The notes: generated from the sequence alone by a model not told the origin. 64,000 nt of DNA from Epiperipatus broadwayi (GCA_028023455.1 JAQFVV010006198.1:34227979-34291978), one strand, 5' to 3'; shown: positions 14,120 to 27,824, counted from the first letter of the stretch. Translations and numbers: made by a program.

Positions 14120-14282
14120 CTATATGTGATCCATATTTGTATTTTATATATTGTTTCATATGCATGTTCTATGTGTGATCCATATTTGTATTTTATATAT
14201 TGTTTCATATGCATGTTCTATGTGTATTTTATATATTGTTTCATATGCATGTTCTATGTGTGATCCATATTTGTATTTTCAC
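14120..14282 (+). repeat. Tandem repeat, 49-bp unit, about 3.5 copies
   Basis: Units start at 14120, 14169, 14218 and 14254, each beginning CTATRTGTGATCCATATTTG. The third unit has lost an internal GATCCATATTTG-type segment and is 36 bp. The last is partial, ending near TATTTTCAC. The open frame across the array (14151-14378) is a by-product of the repeat and not a gene. The array lies directly at the 3' end of the LINE relic. Confidence 0.85.
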
Positions 14283-14289
14283 AGATTGA

Positions 14290-15555
14290 TTCATATAGTC
14301 ACCTCATATATTCACATCTACTGCAGTATATCATTATTATTATTACTACTACTTTCATCTTTTTTTCTTGAGTTGTAATAGCCATACTTATCAAGTGGTA
14401 GCAGAGAATCCCCCCCCCCTTAATTTTACAGTATTCTTATTTTTATACATTTTTTTCTTCTACATCATGTATCACAGCCTTTCACCAAAATACCTGCCTT
14501 ATCAATAATTTTTCTAATTTATCCGATCTCACATTTCCACTCACATCACACTCTTTTTATATACTTAATAATCCAGACCTACATTACATCCAACTCCATT
14601 TTCAATATTTCTCTTAATCTTCTTAGTCGACTTCTTCAAGTACAACCATAAATACAAGATCCCTTAACTGTAACATTTATACCCTTCCATAACAATAAAT
14701 AATAGTATATAAAATGTACACTTAAACAACTAGTGCCACAAAAATTTTTCACAATGGCCAATCTAATTCCTTTACTGCTTTATAGTACCTTAATAAAACT
14801 TTTTTAAAAATTTAAATACCAATATAAATAAATAAAAAAAGAATTGAATTTGCTATTACTCATAATTTTAATAATTAAAATTAACTTTTCCTTTTTTCAT
14901 AAATGATTATTATTGCAAGTATGTCTTAATTAAATGCAGCTGAAAAATAAAAACAGTGAGCCTGTATATGTACAAATTAAAAAAAAATACTTGTAATCGA
15001 ATTAACAAGAATAGTTGAAAGCCTTCCAACACAACTTAAAAAACATTTGAACAATGCAATAATGAATATTATGATTCATCAATGGATAATCTCTAATTTA
15101 ATGAGTGACTAATAAAAATTATTAATTAGAACAATGCAACTTTTGAACTCCATGATGATTTTTAAGTGCTTGCAACTAAGTAGATTAGAATTTCAACGCA
15201 TTACTTACAGATTCTTTCAAAAGACTTATTTTGAAGATTTAATATTTGAAAACTAAACGAATTAACATTGTATCATTATTTAATATTAATAGTTTTGATA
15301 TTATTTATATACTTTTTGAATGAATTTTATTTATCAATAACAAACAGGAACAATACAGCTGTTCTAAAACACATACATCAAAAAACAATTTTTTGAACAT
15401 TTTTAAGATAGCTATCATAATGTAAAAATATACCCAGAGGTTACAATTTCCAGAATGCAATCCCTAATGAAAAAGGTCAAATGTTTTTTATTTGTGTACT
15501 ATGTAAATACCTATCTGTATATCTTTTTAATTATGTACAATATGCAAAATCAAGA
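14290..15555. other. Non-coding stretch
   Basis: AT-rich, with a short C run at about 14411-14420. I see no gene or repeat boundary. Confidence 0.4.
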
Positions 15556-15560
15556 ATTTT

Positions 15561-15654
15561 GTTTTTTGATAATCGCAGCAGCCATGCAAGCAAGAAGTTG
15601 GTTGCAGACGGTTGTGGGTTCGCGTCAAAACAGAAAAATGACATATGAAAAAAA
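15561..15654 (+). mobile_element. tRNA-derived SINE, truncated copy, plus strand
   Basis: Between two AAGAATTTT 9-mers (15552-15560 and 15655-15663). It contains GTTGGTTGCAGACGGTTGTG followed by GGTTCGCG, which matches the variable arm and T arm of the SINE at 32391-32499, then GACATATGAAAAAAAA, the family's tail. The 5' tRNA half is altered or lost. The overlapping open frame 15455-15769 is incidental. Confidence 0.65.
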
Positions 15655-16099
15655 AAGAATTTTCAAAACAGAAAAAAAAATATGGCGAAACCTTTCAATG
15701 ACCAGGCACTTTTGTGCCATCCACATTAAGATGCAGCAGAAGCATATTCTAAGAATATACTTCCTATAGTACCCTTCTTGGAAAATTGAATTGATAAAAA
15801 AATATGCTAGATAAATAAAACATATTGATTCACAATTGTATAGTAACGGTTTATTTTTACAACAATTGAAAAATAAAAATGTGACAAAAGCTTCTAATAT
15901 TCAGGTACTTTTACACCAGCCATTATGTGCTCAAAAAATAGTTCCCCTAACATATTCATGTATAAAAAGTAGTCTTATGACAAAATCAGATCAACTATCC
16001 ATACTCTGTGTAAATAACATTAATTCGCAACTGTGTACAACTTATGAAAGTAAAAAAAAAAAATTAGAATTCGACGGTACAACTTTATTTTCAAAATAA

Positions 16100-19060
16100 A
16101 TGAAAAGAAAAACCTAGCGCAAAAATCTTTTATTACTTGGGCGCTTTTACATCATCTGTCATGATATAGCAAAAATACTCAAAAATGTAAAGTTTTTCCT
16201 AGAATACTTTTATAAAAAAGTTGTTTAGAAAATCAATTCAAATTCCTAAGGTTCCTTTGTGCAGTATTACTCAGCTTAAATTAATAACAACAATGACTCT
16301 TATAAACCAAAGAAAGCTATCCTCTTATTATTCAATGAGAATTTTAAAAATCAATAAAATCCTTATATTTTATATAGTCCTATTCAACAAAAATTTGACT
16401 CTAATATTTCCATATTATCGTTAATTTTTCTATTTTAATCCTCAATTCTGTTAAAAACAAAATAAATAATAAAGATGATAATGATCATTATTATTTTAAT
16501 CTCATTTCACACTAAATGTCCACTGATTTTATATCTCCCAACAGGTACTTATAAAAATTATGCTTATAGAGACTCTTAATCATTCTCAACAACACTAAAT
16601 CTATTCTTACATTTTCAACCGTTTATACAATCTAATTCTGTCCACTGTATCATAAGCCTTTTCTAAATCTAAAAATATTATAAATGATAGTTTATTTTCC
16701 TTAAAATATTTTAAACAATTGAGATACAATAAATAAATTACATTCTATCCTTCTTGAACAAAATCTATTTTGAAACTTCACCCACCTCAAATTGCATTAT
16801 CTTCCATCCAAGTCTTAACCCTATCCATTACAATCATGTAAATAATTGGTAAACTATGAATGCTAATGCTACTGGTTGATAGCTAGTTATTATTATAAAA
16901 TCTTTCCCTTTCCTTTAGATAATAATCTATTTTTCAGACTCTTCCATTTATCTTTAAACTAAGCTTTGCATATTGTCCTATACCTAATAACATTTCAACT
17001 ATCATTATCATTTATTCCTCTTGCTTTTATCTACTTACTGTTCAATTCAATCCTGCATTCATTACTCCTCCCATTATCTTTTAAATTAAGTTTGCAGAGA
17101 AATCATTCTATTATCAATTTTTCTTCAACCAAAATTTTCATTACAAAATCATCAAGTATTTCTTAAAGTTCTTACCTATTCTCGCATTCTCTTTCCTCTG
17201 CATTTAGTAATAGAACATCCTTTTATTTCTCTCCTTATACATGTACTGTTAATGTCCTCCATTAATTTCTTATTAAATTCTTCCAATTTTTATCTCAATT
17301 TTATTCTATTTCTTTCTTTTTGTCCTTAAATAATTATGCTCTCTAACCTTTATCTCATCTTCATTTACTTCTTAGGCCTCTATAATTTCTACCTATATAC
17401 TTTTCTTCTATCTCTTATACTTTCTAAAGCCCCATTACCCCTTTGCATTTTCTCTTATTAATCCTCTTAGATCTAAATAAACAATAATTTGCAACCTTCT
17501 TCATCATATCCATCCACTCTTCATAATCTTTAAAATCCTTTTTCACAATTGCTTTTAAAATAAGGGTTAAAATTAGTCAATTTAACCTTATTACTTATTT
17601 CTCACATACATTTGTCAAACTTCCCAAAAATTTCATTATTAAACATTTAATTCTCCCAATGTAAAGTTATTACCACTACTACTTTCTTTTTCTTCCTCAT
17701 CAAACTCTAATTCTTTTCATCTATTCTAATTCCTTTTTATCTATCAACATATAATCCACAGATTCTACCTTGACCATGTAAACACTCCATCATATATTTG
17801 TCTCAAATTCTAATATTCAATCTACTTTTCTCATATATTCTTATTAATAATGCTCTATTCACACCATTCACTCCAACAATTTACACGATCACTTTATATA
17901 TCAATATTTTACAATTATTCTTTCTAAACTCATTTATATCTTTATATAAAACTTCCCGAATACTTTCCATTTCTTCATATTCTATCCATTTCTAGTAGCT
18001 AAATAAACTATACTACATATCCATTTCTCATTACCCAACTTTAATATAGTCCAACACACATTCTTTACCATTTCTTTTAAAGATGTCCTCCTTAACAATA
18101 ATCCCTATATCACTTCCTTTCTTATTCTCATAACATATGCTTAGCACTTTTCATTCACATATTTGAAAATGTGATTTTTCATTCCTTAAATGTCCTACTA
18201 TAGCTAATAAATTTACTTTTATAAAAATCTCCAATTTTCTCCTTTCATTCACATTTATATCTTCTTACATATTTGTAAAATTAAGTTTATAAATATATAA
18301 GTTTGGATTTTCTTTTTTAGATCTTGAATATAATATTTTGCCTTTGAAAAGAATAGTCAGCATCAAAAATTCATTATGGTTATAAAGTTCTTAATATTCT
18401 CTCTATACAAAAAACTGTGTTATTATTATATTTAAATTAAACCAAATTTTATATTATCATTCTTGGTTCTTTTAAATAATCTTTTTTTATAACTATTTCC
18501 AAACATCCTCTGTAAAAAGTTTTTTTATCATTGCATCCTCCATCATTCTATTTTCGCTCACCCTATCTTTTATCTTATTCACACCTCTTAAATACAAACA
18601 TATCCTTTTTCATATCTACTTCAATTCTTTTTTACTCTTATCTATATTTATCCTAGACATCCTCTTTAGTTTATTGAATAAAAAAAAAAATTTTTTAAAT
18701 TAACTCACCTTATATTTTATCTTCTCTTTCTAAAAATGTAATACATCCCATTTAAATAAAACTGCTTTCTAATGAATATATCCACATATGTAAAAAATTT
18801 AACACAATTCTACTACAAACATTTTAGCCTCAAATTAACTCCATAAAATGTTTAAATTTACCCTACTATCCAACTATTATCCCACTACTCCTACCTGCCT
18901 ATTCCTTTCATTCTGACCATTCTACTCTCAAAATGCTATGTTTTTCTTTCAAGACCCCTATTACACCATTTGTTTCCAAAAACACTACAATATTATTTTT
19001 ATATTTTTCTTAACACCTAAATAATATATAAAATTCCAACTTCTAGGATATATACAATAA
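16100..19060 (-). mobile_element. Decayed LINE with endonuclease and reverse transcriptase remnants
   Basis: Read from high to low coordinates. Around 18870-18990 a broken endonuclease start reads like LKEKHSILRVEWSE, then GRSSGIIVG. At about 17726-17766 ESVDYMLIDKKELE matches the SxiDYxlvd block that precedes SDHN. At about 16880-16920 KGKGKDF..SYQPVA matches the KGKGxxxxNYRPisL block that opens the RT. At 16616-16683 FLDLEKAYDTVDRIRLYKRL is RT motif A. The order and spacing suit one non-LTR element of CR1/Jockey type. Stops and frameshifts are frequent. The plus-strand open frames at 16221-16424, 16966-17166 and 17798-17995 are antisense shadows. Confidence 0.75.
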
Positions 19061-19069
19061 CATTCTTCT

Positions 19070-21940
19070 TTCTATCTTTCCTAGCTAATATACTTCAACA
19101 ACTCCTAATCATCAAATTTTACCAAATAATGCATTCTCCTTACTTTAATTCATACATACACTCTCCCTCTCTATAGCATTTCCTTATCATCCTGTAAATC
19201 TACTTTTGCTATTGGCATATCCCCCTCAAATCTACTGTTCCTAGAATTATAACTTGCATTATCAATGTCACCTGCTAAAAGTATTTCTGCTGACTGTGAG
19301 TCACCAATACTATCATTATCAGAATTCAAAGTAAATTCCACAATTGCATTTCATCCCTTACTTAAATGATGAATCCTCATAGCCAAAATTTAGAATACAG
19401 TAATATGGTTAAATGGCCTGCTATCTATCATCAAAAATGGACAAAATTTATATGTTTATTAAATTTTATGTAATAATTCTTTACTTAAAAAAAATTACAA
19501 TTTAAATAATATTTTTAAATAATGTGGATTTATATATTTTATTTAATATTATACATTTCCTTCCAATAGTTTATGGACATGTAAAAAAAGATGAAATAAT
19601 GATATCTAAAAAAAAATTCCTGTAATTTAACATTTTACTAGGTTCCCATATCATCAAAAATATATACTTTTAAAAAATATGAAATTTTATTTTTCCATTT
19701 AAAGCAAAATTACGCATAAAATATAAACAAATATTATTTCAGAATATAGTACATCAAAAATTTTACTAATATAAATGAAACCAACCTAATACTATGAATA
19801 TCAGCGTCCAATGTTAGTAATGCACTCAATGTTCAATGTGTGTTCAGACTTAAAAATTATGCAACGAGTACATTACTGCCATAACACAAATATTTACTAT
19901 CCCTGGAAAATTCTGAACATTTAAAATGATTTTTATCACAATACTAAAGTTATACTATTTTCATTAATATTCACAATTTTAATATTTTCAAAGATATGCT
20001 ATACATAAATAATAATAATAATGTATCATAAATAAAAATAATCACTATCATGTTATAAGACATGGAATTTGCTTTTCTACATCACTTATAGTTCATTTAT
20101 TCAATTTTAACTATTTTACTTACAAAATCTTATGATATTCTTGTAAATATCCTTTTATTCCATCTAAATATTGTTCAAATTTTAGCAGTAACAATTAACA
20201 TACACTAAACTATTAAGCCATCCAAATATAAGTAGTCGATGAGCATTTGCCCTTCTCCAAAGTAGCACTTTTACACTATAGAAAATTTCTAATATTCTGT
20301 CTGATATAATCATCTAAATGTTCTACTTTTTTTAAAATAACATTATAAATCGTTATGAAGTCATTCAGAGGACTAAAAGTAATTATATGGAATACCACTG
20401 ATTACCGAGCAATAATTTTAATGAACTTAAAATACTACTACTAAGTGTGTAGTGAAATTTGTAATTCAGGAGTATTTACTTACTGATTAAACAAAATATT
20501 TCACTTTATCTATATATGGCTTAAAAATTGAGATGCAAGTGAGAAAAAATGTTTTGGGAAGTAACTAATGAAATTTGATATGCAGATGATTTTGAAAATA
20601 TATCGGCAAGATTTTTTTCTCCCAAAATTATAATTTTCTTACCACTTTGAAAAAAAAATTGTTTGCATGCATCCATAATGAAATCTACAACTTATCTATG
20701 AAATGCACATACAACTATATAAAACAATTCATTAACCAAAAAATAATCAATCAAATATGTTTTTAAAAATCTATGATAATCCAGAAACGTATAGATTGGA
20801 CACTAGTCTATATTATTTTATAGTTCAGCTGTTACTAAAGATGTTAAAAACAAAAAATAGAAATGGATAGGCTATTAACGAAGATGGTTAATTAATAATT
20901 CAACAAGCAGAACGCAGTAAGAACCTCATTCTCTGCAGTCTAGTTGTTAAAATAATACTCAGATGCACATGTTAAGAAATCACAAATTTATGATTTAAAA
21001 TTTTAATAATCTATAACTATCTAATTCAGTTCAAGAAAAATTTCAGACTCATATTAAAAGAATATAGTGTTTTGAATAAAATAGAAAAGGAAAAAAAAAT
21101 GAGATTAAAAAAGGGAAAACTATATTTATAAAGAAACTGAAAATAGAAAACTAATGAAATAGCATTTATGACAAAAAGGTGAGAGATAAAAAAGTTTGAT
21201 TACATTAGTAAAAATAGGTAAAGTAATTTAAGACTTTTTTCCTTCACAGTCATTTTAATGAGAAAGCAAAAACTAGATTACAAAACTATAATGAAAAATT
21301 TTTAACACTAAAATTGGTCAACAACAAACCAATTAGACACCAACTGGTAAATATGAGTTTTTTTTAAAAAAAAACCCACATTATAAAATATAACCTTGCT
21401 AAAAAGGCAGGAAAATTATATTTTATTCTAACATATCACAAAAGCCTACAAATTTAATATGAATAATCAAATGTAACAGAGGAAATATAAAAAAATGACA
21501 TCATAAACAAATATAAGCAAAACTTATGACTAAGTTCTGATAATAACAGAAATTTATTTTCTACAATGAATGAAGATCAAAGAGATTTGGATTTTAAAAA
21601 TGCCACATTTCAAACAATTATATGTGTAGGTGTATATATTGATGAAAAACTTTTGTCTGTTCACAAACCAATAAAAAAAAAAAAATCCAAGTAAATAAAC
21701 GTTTAATGAATTGCTGGTTATAAAATCAAACATGCTGAATTATGTAATATATATGATATGATGAAAATAGCCACATAAACAGAATACAAATAGCTCCCAG
21801 ATTAAGCAATCCCTATACTCATAAATCCATGCTTACATAAAAAAATATGACATAGCACAAAGCACATAAAATATTCAAAATATGTAATATCATTTTAAAG
21901 TGAATATTTTCAATTTAATCATACTCTTTTAATATTGACA
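19070..21940. other. Non-coding AT-rich stretch
   Basis: No gene is supported. The first 250 bases may still belong to the 5' part of the minus-strand LINE (an open stretch with GDIDNASYNSRNSRF near 19200-19290). The rest is low-complexity A/T sequence. Confidence 0.4.
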
Positions 21941-21960
21941 TAAAAGAGAAAATACATTTT

Positions 21961-22063
21961 TTTCTTCTCATGTGTCATAGCATTGGCCGGGAAGCAACCC
22001 CGCTAACCCGGGACAACTGCTTGTAAGGCAGTTGTGCTGACCACTCGACCATCACCGTTTGAC
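21961..22063 (-). mobile_element. tRNA-derived SINE, copy 2, with target duplication
   Basis: Flanked by AAAATACATTTT (21949-21960) and the same 12-mer from 22064, which merges with the T tract. It is the same family as 11629-11733: minus strand with box A GGTCGAGTGG, an anticodon loop CTTACAA, a CCCGGGTTAGCGGGG variable/T region and a GACACATGAGAAG tail. The T arm has lost bases relative to the other copies. Confidence 0.8.
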
Positions 22064-22429
22064 AAAATACATTTTTTACATATGAAAGTAAGTGCACAGC
22101 AGAATAAGCCTTACTTTTTTTTATTAAAATACTCAAAGGCAATATATTTTTTCATTTATTCACTGTGACAAGCTTTATTAATTATAAAATTATTAATTTT
22201 ATGATATCTATTACATTAAATACTATTAAAAGTATAAAGTATCAAATAATGTCTCTTGTAAATAAATTTTCAATACAGAAAATAATAAAGAGACAGTTTA
22301 AATGTGCTTAATAAAAATTTTTAAATGATTAGAGGAACTTTTTTTAATATTTGTTTACATTAGCCAATCCTGGTGACAACCATTAGCAAGCTTCACGATG
22401 ATTATCAAAACATTATTTCATTTTCTAGT

Positions 22430-22913
22430 TAACTCATCTTATCTTCAGGAAGAGTCTTTCCAGAATTTCAAAAGATGATATAACAAAATCAATCCAATCT
22501 GCAGCCTGTGCTCAATGAAACATGAATCAATTGATCATATTCTCAAATGCCCACAGATGAAACCTACAAGAGAACTCGGCATCTCCAAAGTCTCAATTAA
22601 TAGTGCGCTCATATTATCATTAAACAAAGCAATGCAGTCTAGCACTTATACAATAATCAGAATTTCTTTATTCAATCTGCACACACTTTGGATAGTCAGA
22701 TGTAAAATGCTAATTCAATTGCCACAACCAACTCCAAGTTTCCTAGTCATACATCTAATCAAAGAAATTAAAAAGCGAGATGAGCTCTTCTCCACAATCA
22801 AAACTTTCAATGACACATGGTCTCTCTTTTCAACAATACAATTGACTGCAATAGCAGTTAACACACATGCTATATCATCCCCTAAACAAATCAAGTTATG
22901 TTTAAATCACTAA
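22430..22913 (+). mobile_element. LINE C-terminal fragment with zinc-knuckle motif
   Basis: In the frame through 22485 the sequence reads INPICSLCSMKHESIDHILK then CPQM. This is a C-x2-C-x8-H-x4-C pattern typical of the end of Jockey/R1/I-type retrotransposon proteins, where a cysteine-rich knuckle follows the RT. The frame stays open to 22913 (from the Met at 22515 about 132 codons, the longest in the window) with no further domain recognised. The upstream RT is absent, so this is an isolated relic. A short host zinc-finger exon is an unlikely alternative. Confidence 0.6.
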
Positions 22914-23898
22914 ACCCAATAATGCTCCAACCTGTTAAAACTTTGATATATCTAACTCAAACTATCAAAGCAATCTTAACCACTTTGCATCTTTGTACTT
23001 CTTACAACAATTTAAAGACTTGTAATAGAAGAACATTCATTATTAGCAAATCACATATAACAACATTAACCTCTTCTCGTTATATCATCTGATTTTCTTG
23101 TTCTTGTTCAACAATGTAACATACCTTTTGAATAAATTAAGTTTTGAAATGAGTTTCTAATATTAATGTGTGTGAATAACATTTTACCATTATCTTCTTA
23201 ACTTCTTTTTATTTGTGTGTGATTAAAATTGCTAAGCTGAAAGGCTATTTATTATTTGTGATTACAGTAATAATTCTAAACTTTCATCACATCAATTATA
23301 CTTTGACAATTTAATTCAAAGCAACCCACTATCAAATCACAAGATCAAATAAACAACCTTTAAATAGCCATTGGAGAACAAAGATTTTTTCATTGTTCTA
23401 AAGTATTCATAACAGAATCATTTTTTTGCACATTATCAACTTTATCACCTACAACCTATTTAAAGGAACTTCACCAATAAATACTGTCCATGGAAATTTT
23501 AAAGATGCAATTGAGATTACGCACACACCCACATTCAAGAAAAGAGAATTCTATATTTTGCAAATTAAATTATTTAACACTAGATTCCAGTTATTTTTGT
23601 GAAGGATTAAATAGACAATGAAAACATAACACAAATCATGATCACAGTATTCAAAGCAGATAGAATTTTTTATATGAAGAGAAACATCTGTTTTCCATGA
23701 TCATTTTACTCTTAAAACAAAAAAATACAGATAGAAAGAAAAACAAACATAAAGAGGGAGAAAAAAATAGAATCAGAATTATGGTGCATTAAATTAATGA
23801 CAATGTGATTGTACAAACATACAATCCTAATGATTGTCTAAAGGTTCGTGAGGATGTTATTTCAGTAGTAATTATATGTCATACTATTTCCATCATCT

Positions 23899-24289
23899 AA
23901 TATTAAATTATTGAATGTCTTTAAAAAATTCAAACTTTATTTAAACTATTAGTAATAGCACACAGGTTAGTATACAACACATCATTTTGTGTGGTATTAT
24001 ACTCTATTCTTCAGATGTTTCTAGCCTGACTAGTGATGACAGTATTAGCATGAGAATCGGACACAGACCTTAAAGATTCTCGAAAAACTGAATTTAAGTT
24101 AATGCTCTAATAATCTAAGGCTCCAGATTCAACTGTCACTGATCAGATAAGTAACATCTGAAGAAGCGGGAATAATATAATTCGAAATGTTGTTATATAC
24201 TAACCTGTGCATTATTATTAATAGTTGAATGTATTTGGAAAATTTAACTAAAGTTTGAATTTTTTAAAACCATACAATATTTAATATTA
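23899..24289. mobile_element. 391-bp palindromic MITE
   Basis: The ends TAATATTAAAT.. and ..ATTTAATATTA are inverted. The arms continue inward through TTAAAAAATTCAAACTTTA versus TAAAGTTTGAATTTTTTAAA, and CACAGGTTAGTATA versus TATACTAACCTGTG. Both arms also contain ACATCTGAAGAA. The middle (about 24020-24140) is unique. No protein is encoded, so it would be mobilised in trans. It shares arm sequence with 7933-8160, 54175-54225 and 55136-55225. Confidence 0.75.
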
Positions 24290-24299
24290 GATAAGAAAA

Positions 24300-25700
24300 T
24301 CTCAAATTACCTGAATTCAGAAAGATAACCAATGGCATGAGAATCTTACAATAACAGAGACCAATATTAAAGTAACTGAAAATGAGAAATTAAAAAAAAA
24401 AATTGGGAGAAAATAAGAGAAAGAGCAAAGAGAAGTATTCTACTCTCACCCACATCTGTCCAATAAAGCAATAATTAGTGCACCATTTTAAAATGTCTTG
24501 AAAATAATCATAACATGAATGGGATTAGCCTCTAACAAGTCTTCTTCTGTATCTCATAATAATTTGACATTCATTAATTTATTAAAAGATGTCAAGTAAG
24601 ATGTGATTTACAAATTAATACAGATAATAAATGAATTATTAATTTTTAACACTTATGATCATAATAGTTAACACCATTCTAGGGCACTAGTAAATATGAA
24701 TGTAATATTAAAAATATCCTGTAAAAATTTACATACACACCCAGAATATAATTTAACACAATCTTTACACTGGCTTAAAATGGTTAATTCTTTTGCAGTA
24801 CAAAATGATTGTATTGTAGTTTTAAAATGATTGTCATTATTATATCCCCAAAGATAAATTAAAATTTGTGCTTTCCAAGAACAACATTACTAAATAAATT
24901 TTATTCAATAAAAAATAAACATACAAAAGCTCTCATTCAGATCATTTTATTATTATAATGTTTACAAATGAAAAGAGAACATTTATTTTTACCAAACATC
25001 AGGATGTATATCACTTAAATGTCAAAATAATAAAAGCAATTTACAAATTAAAAATAAAATGACTCAAAGAAAGCATTTAGTGGGGAAAAACAATTAAATA
25101 TTTTCTCCTATTCTATACATCATCATTATTATCTTAAAGTATTAAATCAACATACCATCAACTATATAAATACAAAAATAAGAATCCACTAGGGGACCTT
25201 GTGCAGTATTTTTAATTGTTACAAATAGATCTTTTATTTAGCTTTAAAAAATTTAATTATTTAATATTTATGAGAGGAAAAATAGATCTAATTTAAAATT
25301 AGAGCTAAATTAACAAAAAAATTTCCTATAAATAATGTTAACATCAAACTGCTACCCCCCTACCCCCATTTTTTTCTAGGCATCCTGTGCAATATTGCTT
25401 GCTATAGGCTTACAAATATGTGAAGTTCTTTTATTCAGTTTAAAAAAATTTAATTAAATAGAAGGATTTGAACATAGGATTTTTCAATCTATATTCATCC
25501 TCCAACCCATTTCAAACAATATGTGACACTCAATAAACAGGCTAATTAATTATTTAATATTTATGTATATAAAAGCATTTTCAAGTATTTAAATTGAGTG
25601 CTGGTCTGGCATGCACAGTAGTTAAACAACTATGTTCCAGTTTTTTTATTGATTAATAAAGTTTTGAATTAATGCACAATATAAAAGTATTTTCCACTTC
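24300..25700. other. Non-coding stretch
   Basis: AT-rich without a supported gene. The minus strand at about 25465-25500 has a tRNA box-B-like TGTTCAAATCC, perhaps a SINE scrap. Confidence 0.35.
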
Positions 25701-25710
25701 AAATTATTAT

Positions 25711-25807
25711 TTTTTTCCATATGTCAAAGCATTGGCCAGGAGGCAAACCCGCAACAACTGTCTGCAAGCAATTGCTTGCTTGCAAGGCTGCTGCGCTGAC
25801 CTCTAGC
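25711..25807 (-). mobile_element. tRNA-derived SINE, copy 3, rearranged
   Basis: The tail and T arm (CCATATGTCAAAGCATTGGCC, then GGCAAACCCGC on the plus strand) match the SINE family. The anticodon region is altered by a partial duplication (GCAAGCAATTGCTTGCTTGCAAG). The tRNA 5' end is truncated at CTCTAGC. Only AAATTA is shared by both flanks, so a target duplication is not convincing. Confidence 0.7.
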
Positions 25808-25809
25808 AA

Positions 25810-27600
25810 ATTAGGACATTATAACAAGTCTTAAAAGCCAAAGCATGCTGCTATTTGAATTTCCTCAGTTTCAAAAAAAATCATATATTTCAGAGGACTT
25901 ATCCTTAAAGTTGATATATGAAACCACATCTAGCGGTTCAGGTTGATGAAATATGAAAATAGAATAAAGATTCTAGAAATAGAAAATTAAAAAAAACCTT
26001 AACTAGCCATAAAACACTAGGTGGAAAATATCGATTTTATATTTCGTGCTAAATACGTTATGTATAAAAAATAAATTAACACATTTTTCAATACTTCAAG
26101 TTATAAACAATATGTAAATTCCTATGAAACAATATTTTATTTACTCCAGGTGTCAGTTAAAAGAATCTTGTGGTATTCATATTTAAATATAACTGCCATA
26201 CTTTTTAGATAATGAATTATATCTAATGTGGAAAGATTTGTTGTAATGCAGCTAATGGGAGGCAAAAAAGTGGAGCAGCAGAACTTATTTGGCCCAAGAA
26301 TTGCAAGTGATTGATCTTCGATTAAATTTTAACCTTCATAGATGTTCTGTTCTATCTGGTTTAATGAAATGGTAAGACAAACTTGAATTAAGTGCCATGG
26401 ATAATTCCAAGCGGTAGAAAGAAAAAAAAATCAGTTGGTCAAGTGAATGAAGGTAATGTTTAGCCTGTCAACTTGATGCTAGAACAGCATTTGACATCCA
26501 GAGCAACTAGCCATATGATTATTAGAAGAGGCTTTGATAGTTAATTAAATAAATAAAAATTCAAAGTGCTATTCATTTTTTTTATCAAGAAAAAATGATC
26601 TGAACTTTATTAATAATTGTGGATTGTCAAACAATTATGTAATATAAGCTTCATGCAGCAAGCATATACAAACTGCATCTAGCCAGTACTAATTTCAGAA
26701 AAATATTACCTCTTGTAATAATTTTGGGGGAAATTATTATTTTCAAGCTGCAACATTCTTACAAAATATATTTTAATATATATCCCAAATCTATCTCAAT
26801 AAAAGCCAAATCACAGTTAGTTAGCTCATCTCTTCAAACAATCTGAATTGAAAAATATTTTTTTTAAAAAGGCAATAAATCATTACAAAGTAATAATAAA
26901 AAGTCTTTATAAAATAACTGTCTTCAATACCTAATTAAATAGCTCTAATGATTCACGTTGCAGAAATGATTAACTCATAAGATTAGATTCATAAACAGTT
27001 TACCATAGTAAAGAATTGTTTATCCAACTCAACTAACTGAACTACTATTCCTTCCCCTCTCCAAAAATTTAGAATATTTGTTTTTGGTGCACTGGGTGTT
27101 ACATCGATGATAATTCATGCATTCATTTATAATTTAGATATATTGGCAGAAAAAACTTACTGGGGGGGGGGGGGGGAGAGAAACTATGTTAATAAGAAAA
27201 AATAAGTATTTTAAAAAGTTGAGAAAGTATTATAGAAAATTTAAAACTATTTTAATTAATAAGCTTGAACTTAAAATATAAATTTCCTGTACAAAAATGT
27301 TAGTTTTTAGGAAGAAAATACTCATCAATATGTTAACAATAATAAAAAGTTTTACTTGCTAATACTAAGTACTGAATATTATATATAAAAAAAAAAGCAG
27401 AATGCAAAAGAGAACAGCTTATAATTTAATAATAAATTATTAAATCTTCAGAATTTTATTATGACATATTTTATATTTTTCTCTATTTAATTTGAAACAA
27501 ATTGATTTACAATATTTTTGCTTATATGGCAATTGTTTTTTCAAAATGTTCCATTATTATATGTAAACCATTTTTTAGATAAATTACTTTTTATATATTT
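25810..27600. other. Non-coding stretch with G-homopolymer
   Basis: AT-rich sequence with no supported gene. A 15-base G run occurs at 27162-27176, notable in such DNA. Confidence 0.4.
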
Positions 27601-27717
27601 CATATTTCAAAATATAATACCAATCATTATCATTTTCAATTATTATCAATCCACTGCAGAATGAAATTCCCCAAGTTTAATCCACTATCTCTGATTTTGA
27701 AATTCACCATTTCAATT

Positions 27718-27824
27718 TTTTTTCTTCTCATGTGTCATAGCATCAGCCGGGAAGCGCACCCGCTAACCCGGGACAACTGCTTGTAAAGCAGCCGTCGCTG
27801 ACCTCTTGACCACCAATGTTTGAC
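27718..27824 (-). mobile_element. tRNA-derived SINE, copy 4, perfect 17-bp target duplication
   Basis: Identical 17-mers AATTCACCATTTCAATT flank the element (27701-27717 and 27825-27841), the best-preserved insertion in the window. On the minus strand the tRNA-like head has box A GGTCAAGAGG, an anticodon arm GGCTGC-TTTACAA-GCAGTT, the arm CCCGGGTTAGCGGG, and a GACACATGAGAAG tail. It landed in the 3' tail of the LINE at 27615-30600, so it is younger than that element. Confidence 0.9.

Noticed and set aside
14151-14378. 75-codon cysteine/tyrosine-rich open frame
   Set aside because: It is a translation of the 49-bp tandem repeat.
22515-22913. Open frame of 132 codons as a host gene
   Set aside because: The cysteine-histidine motif just upstream and in frame is characteristic of retrotransposon C-termini, and no splice or promoter context supports a gene.
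24158-24187. CTGAAGA .. GAAA in the right arm of the palindromic MITE as a hammerhead
   Set aside because: Stem II would need a 5-base bulge, and no stem I or III pairing with a UH triplet can be drawn. AACAT/ATGTT closes the loop differently.
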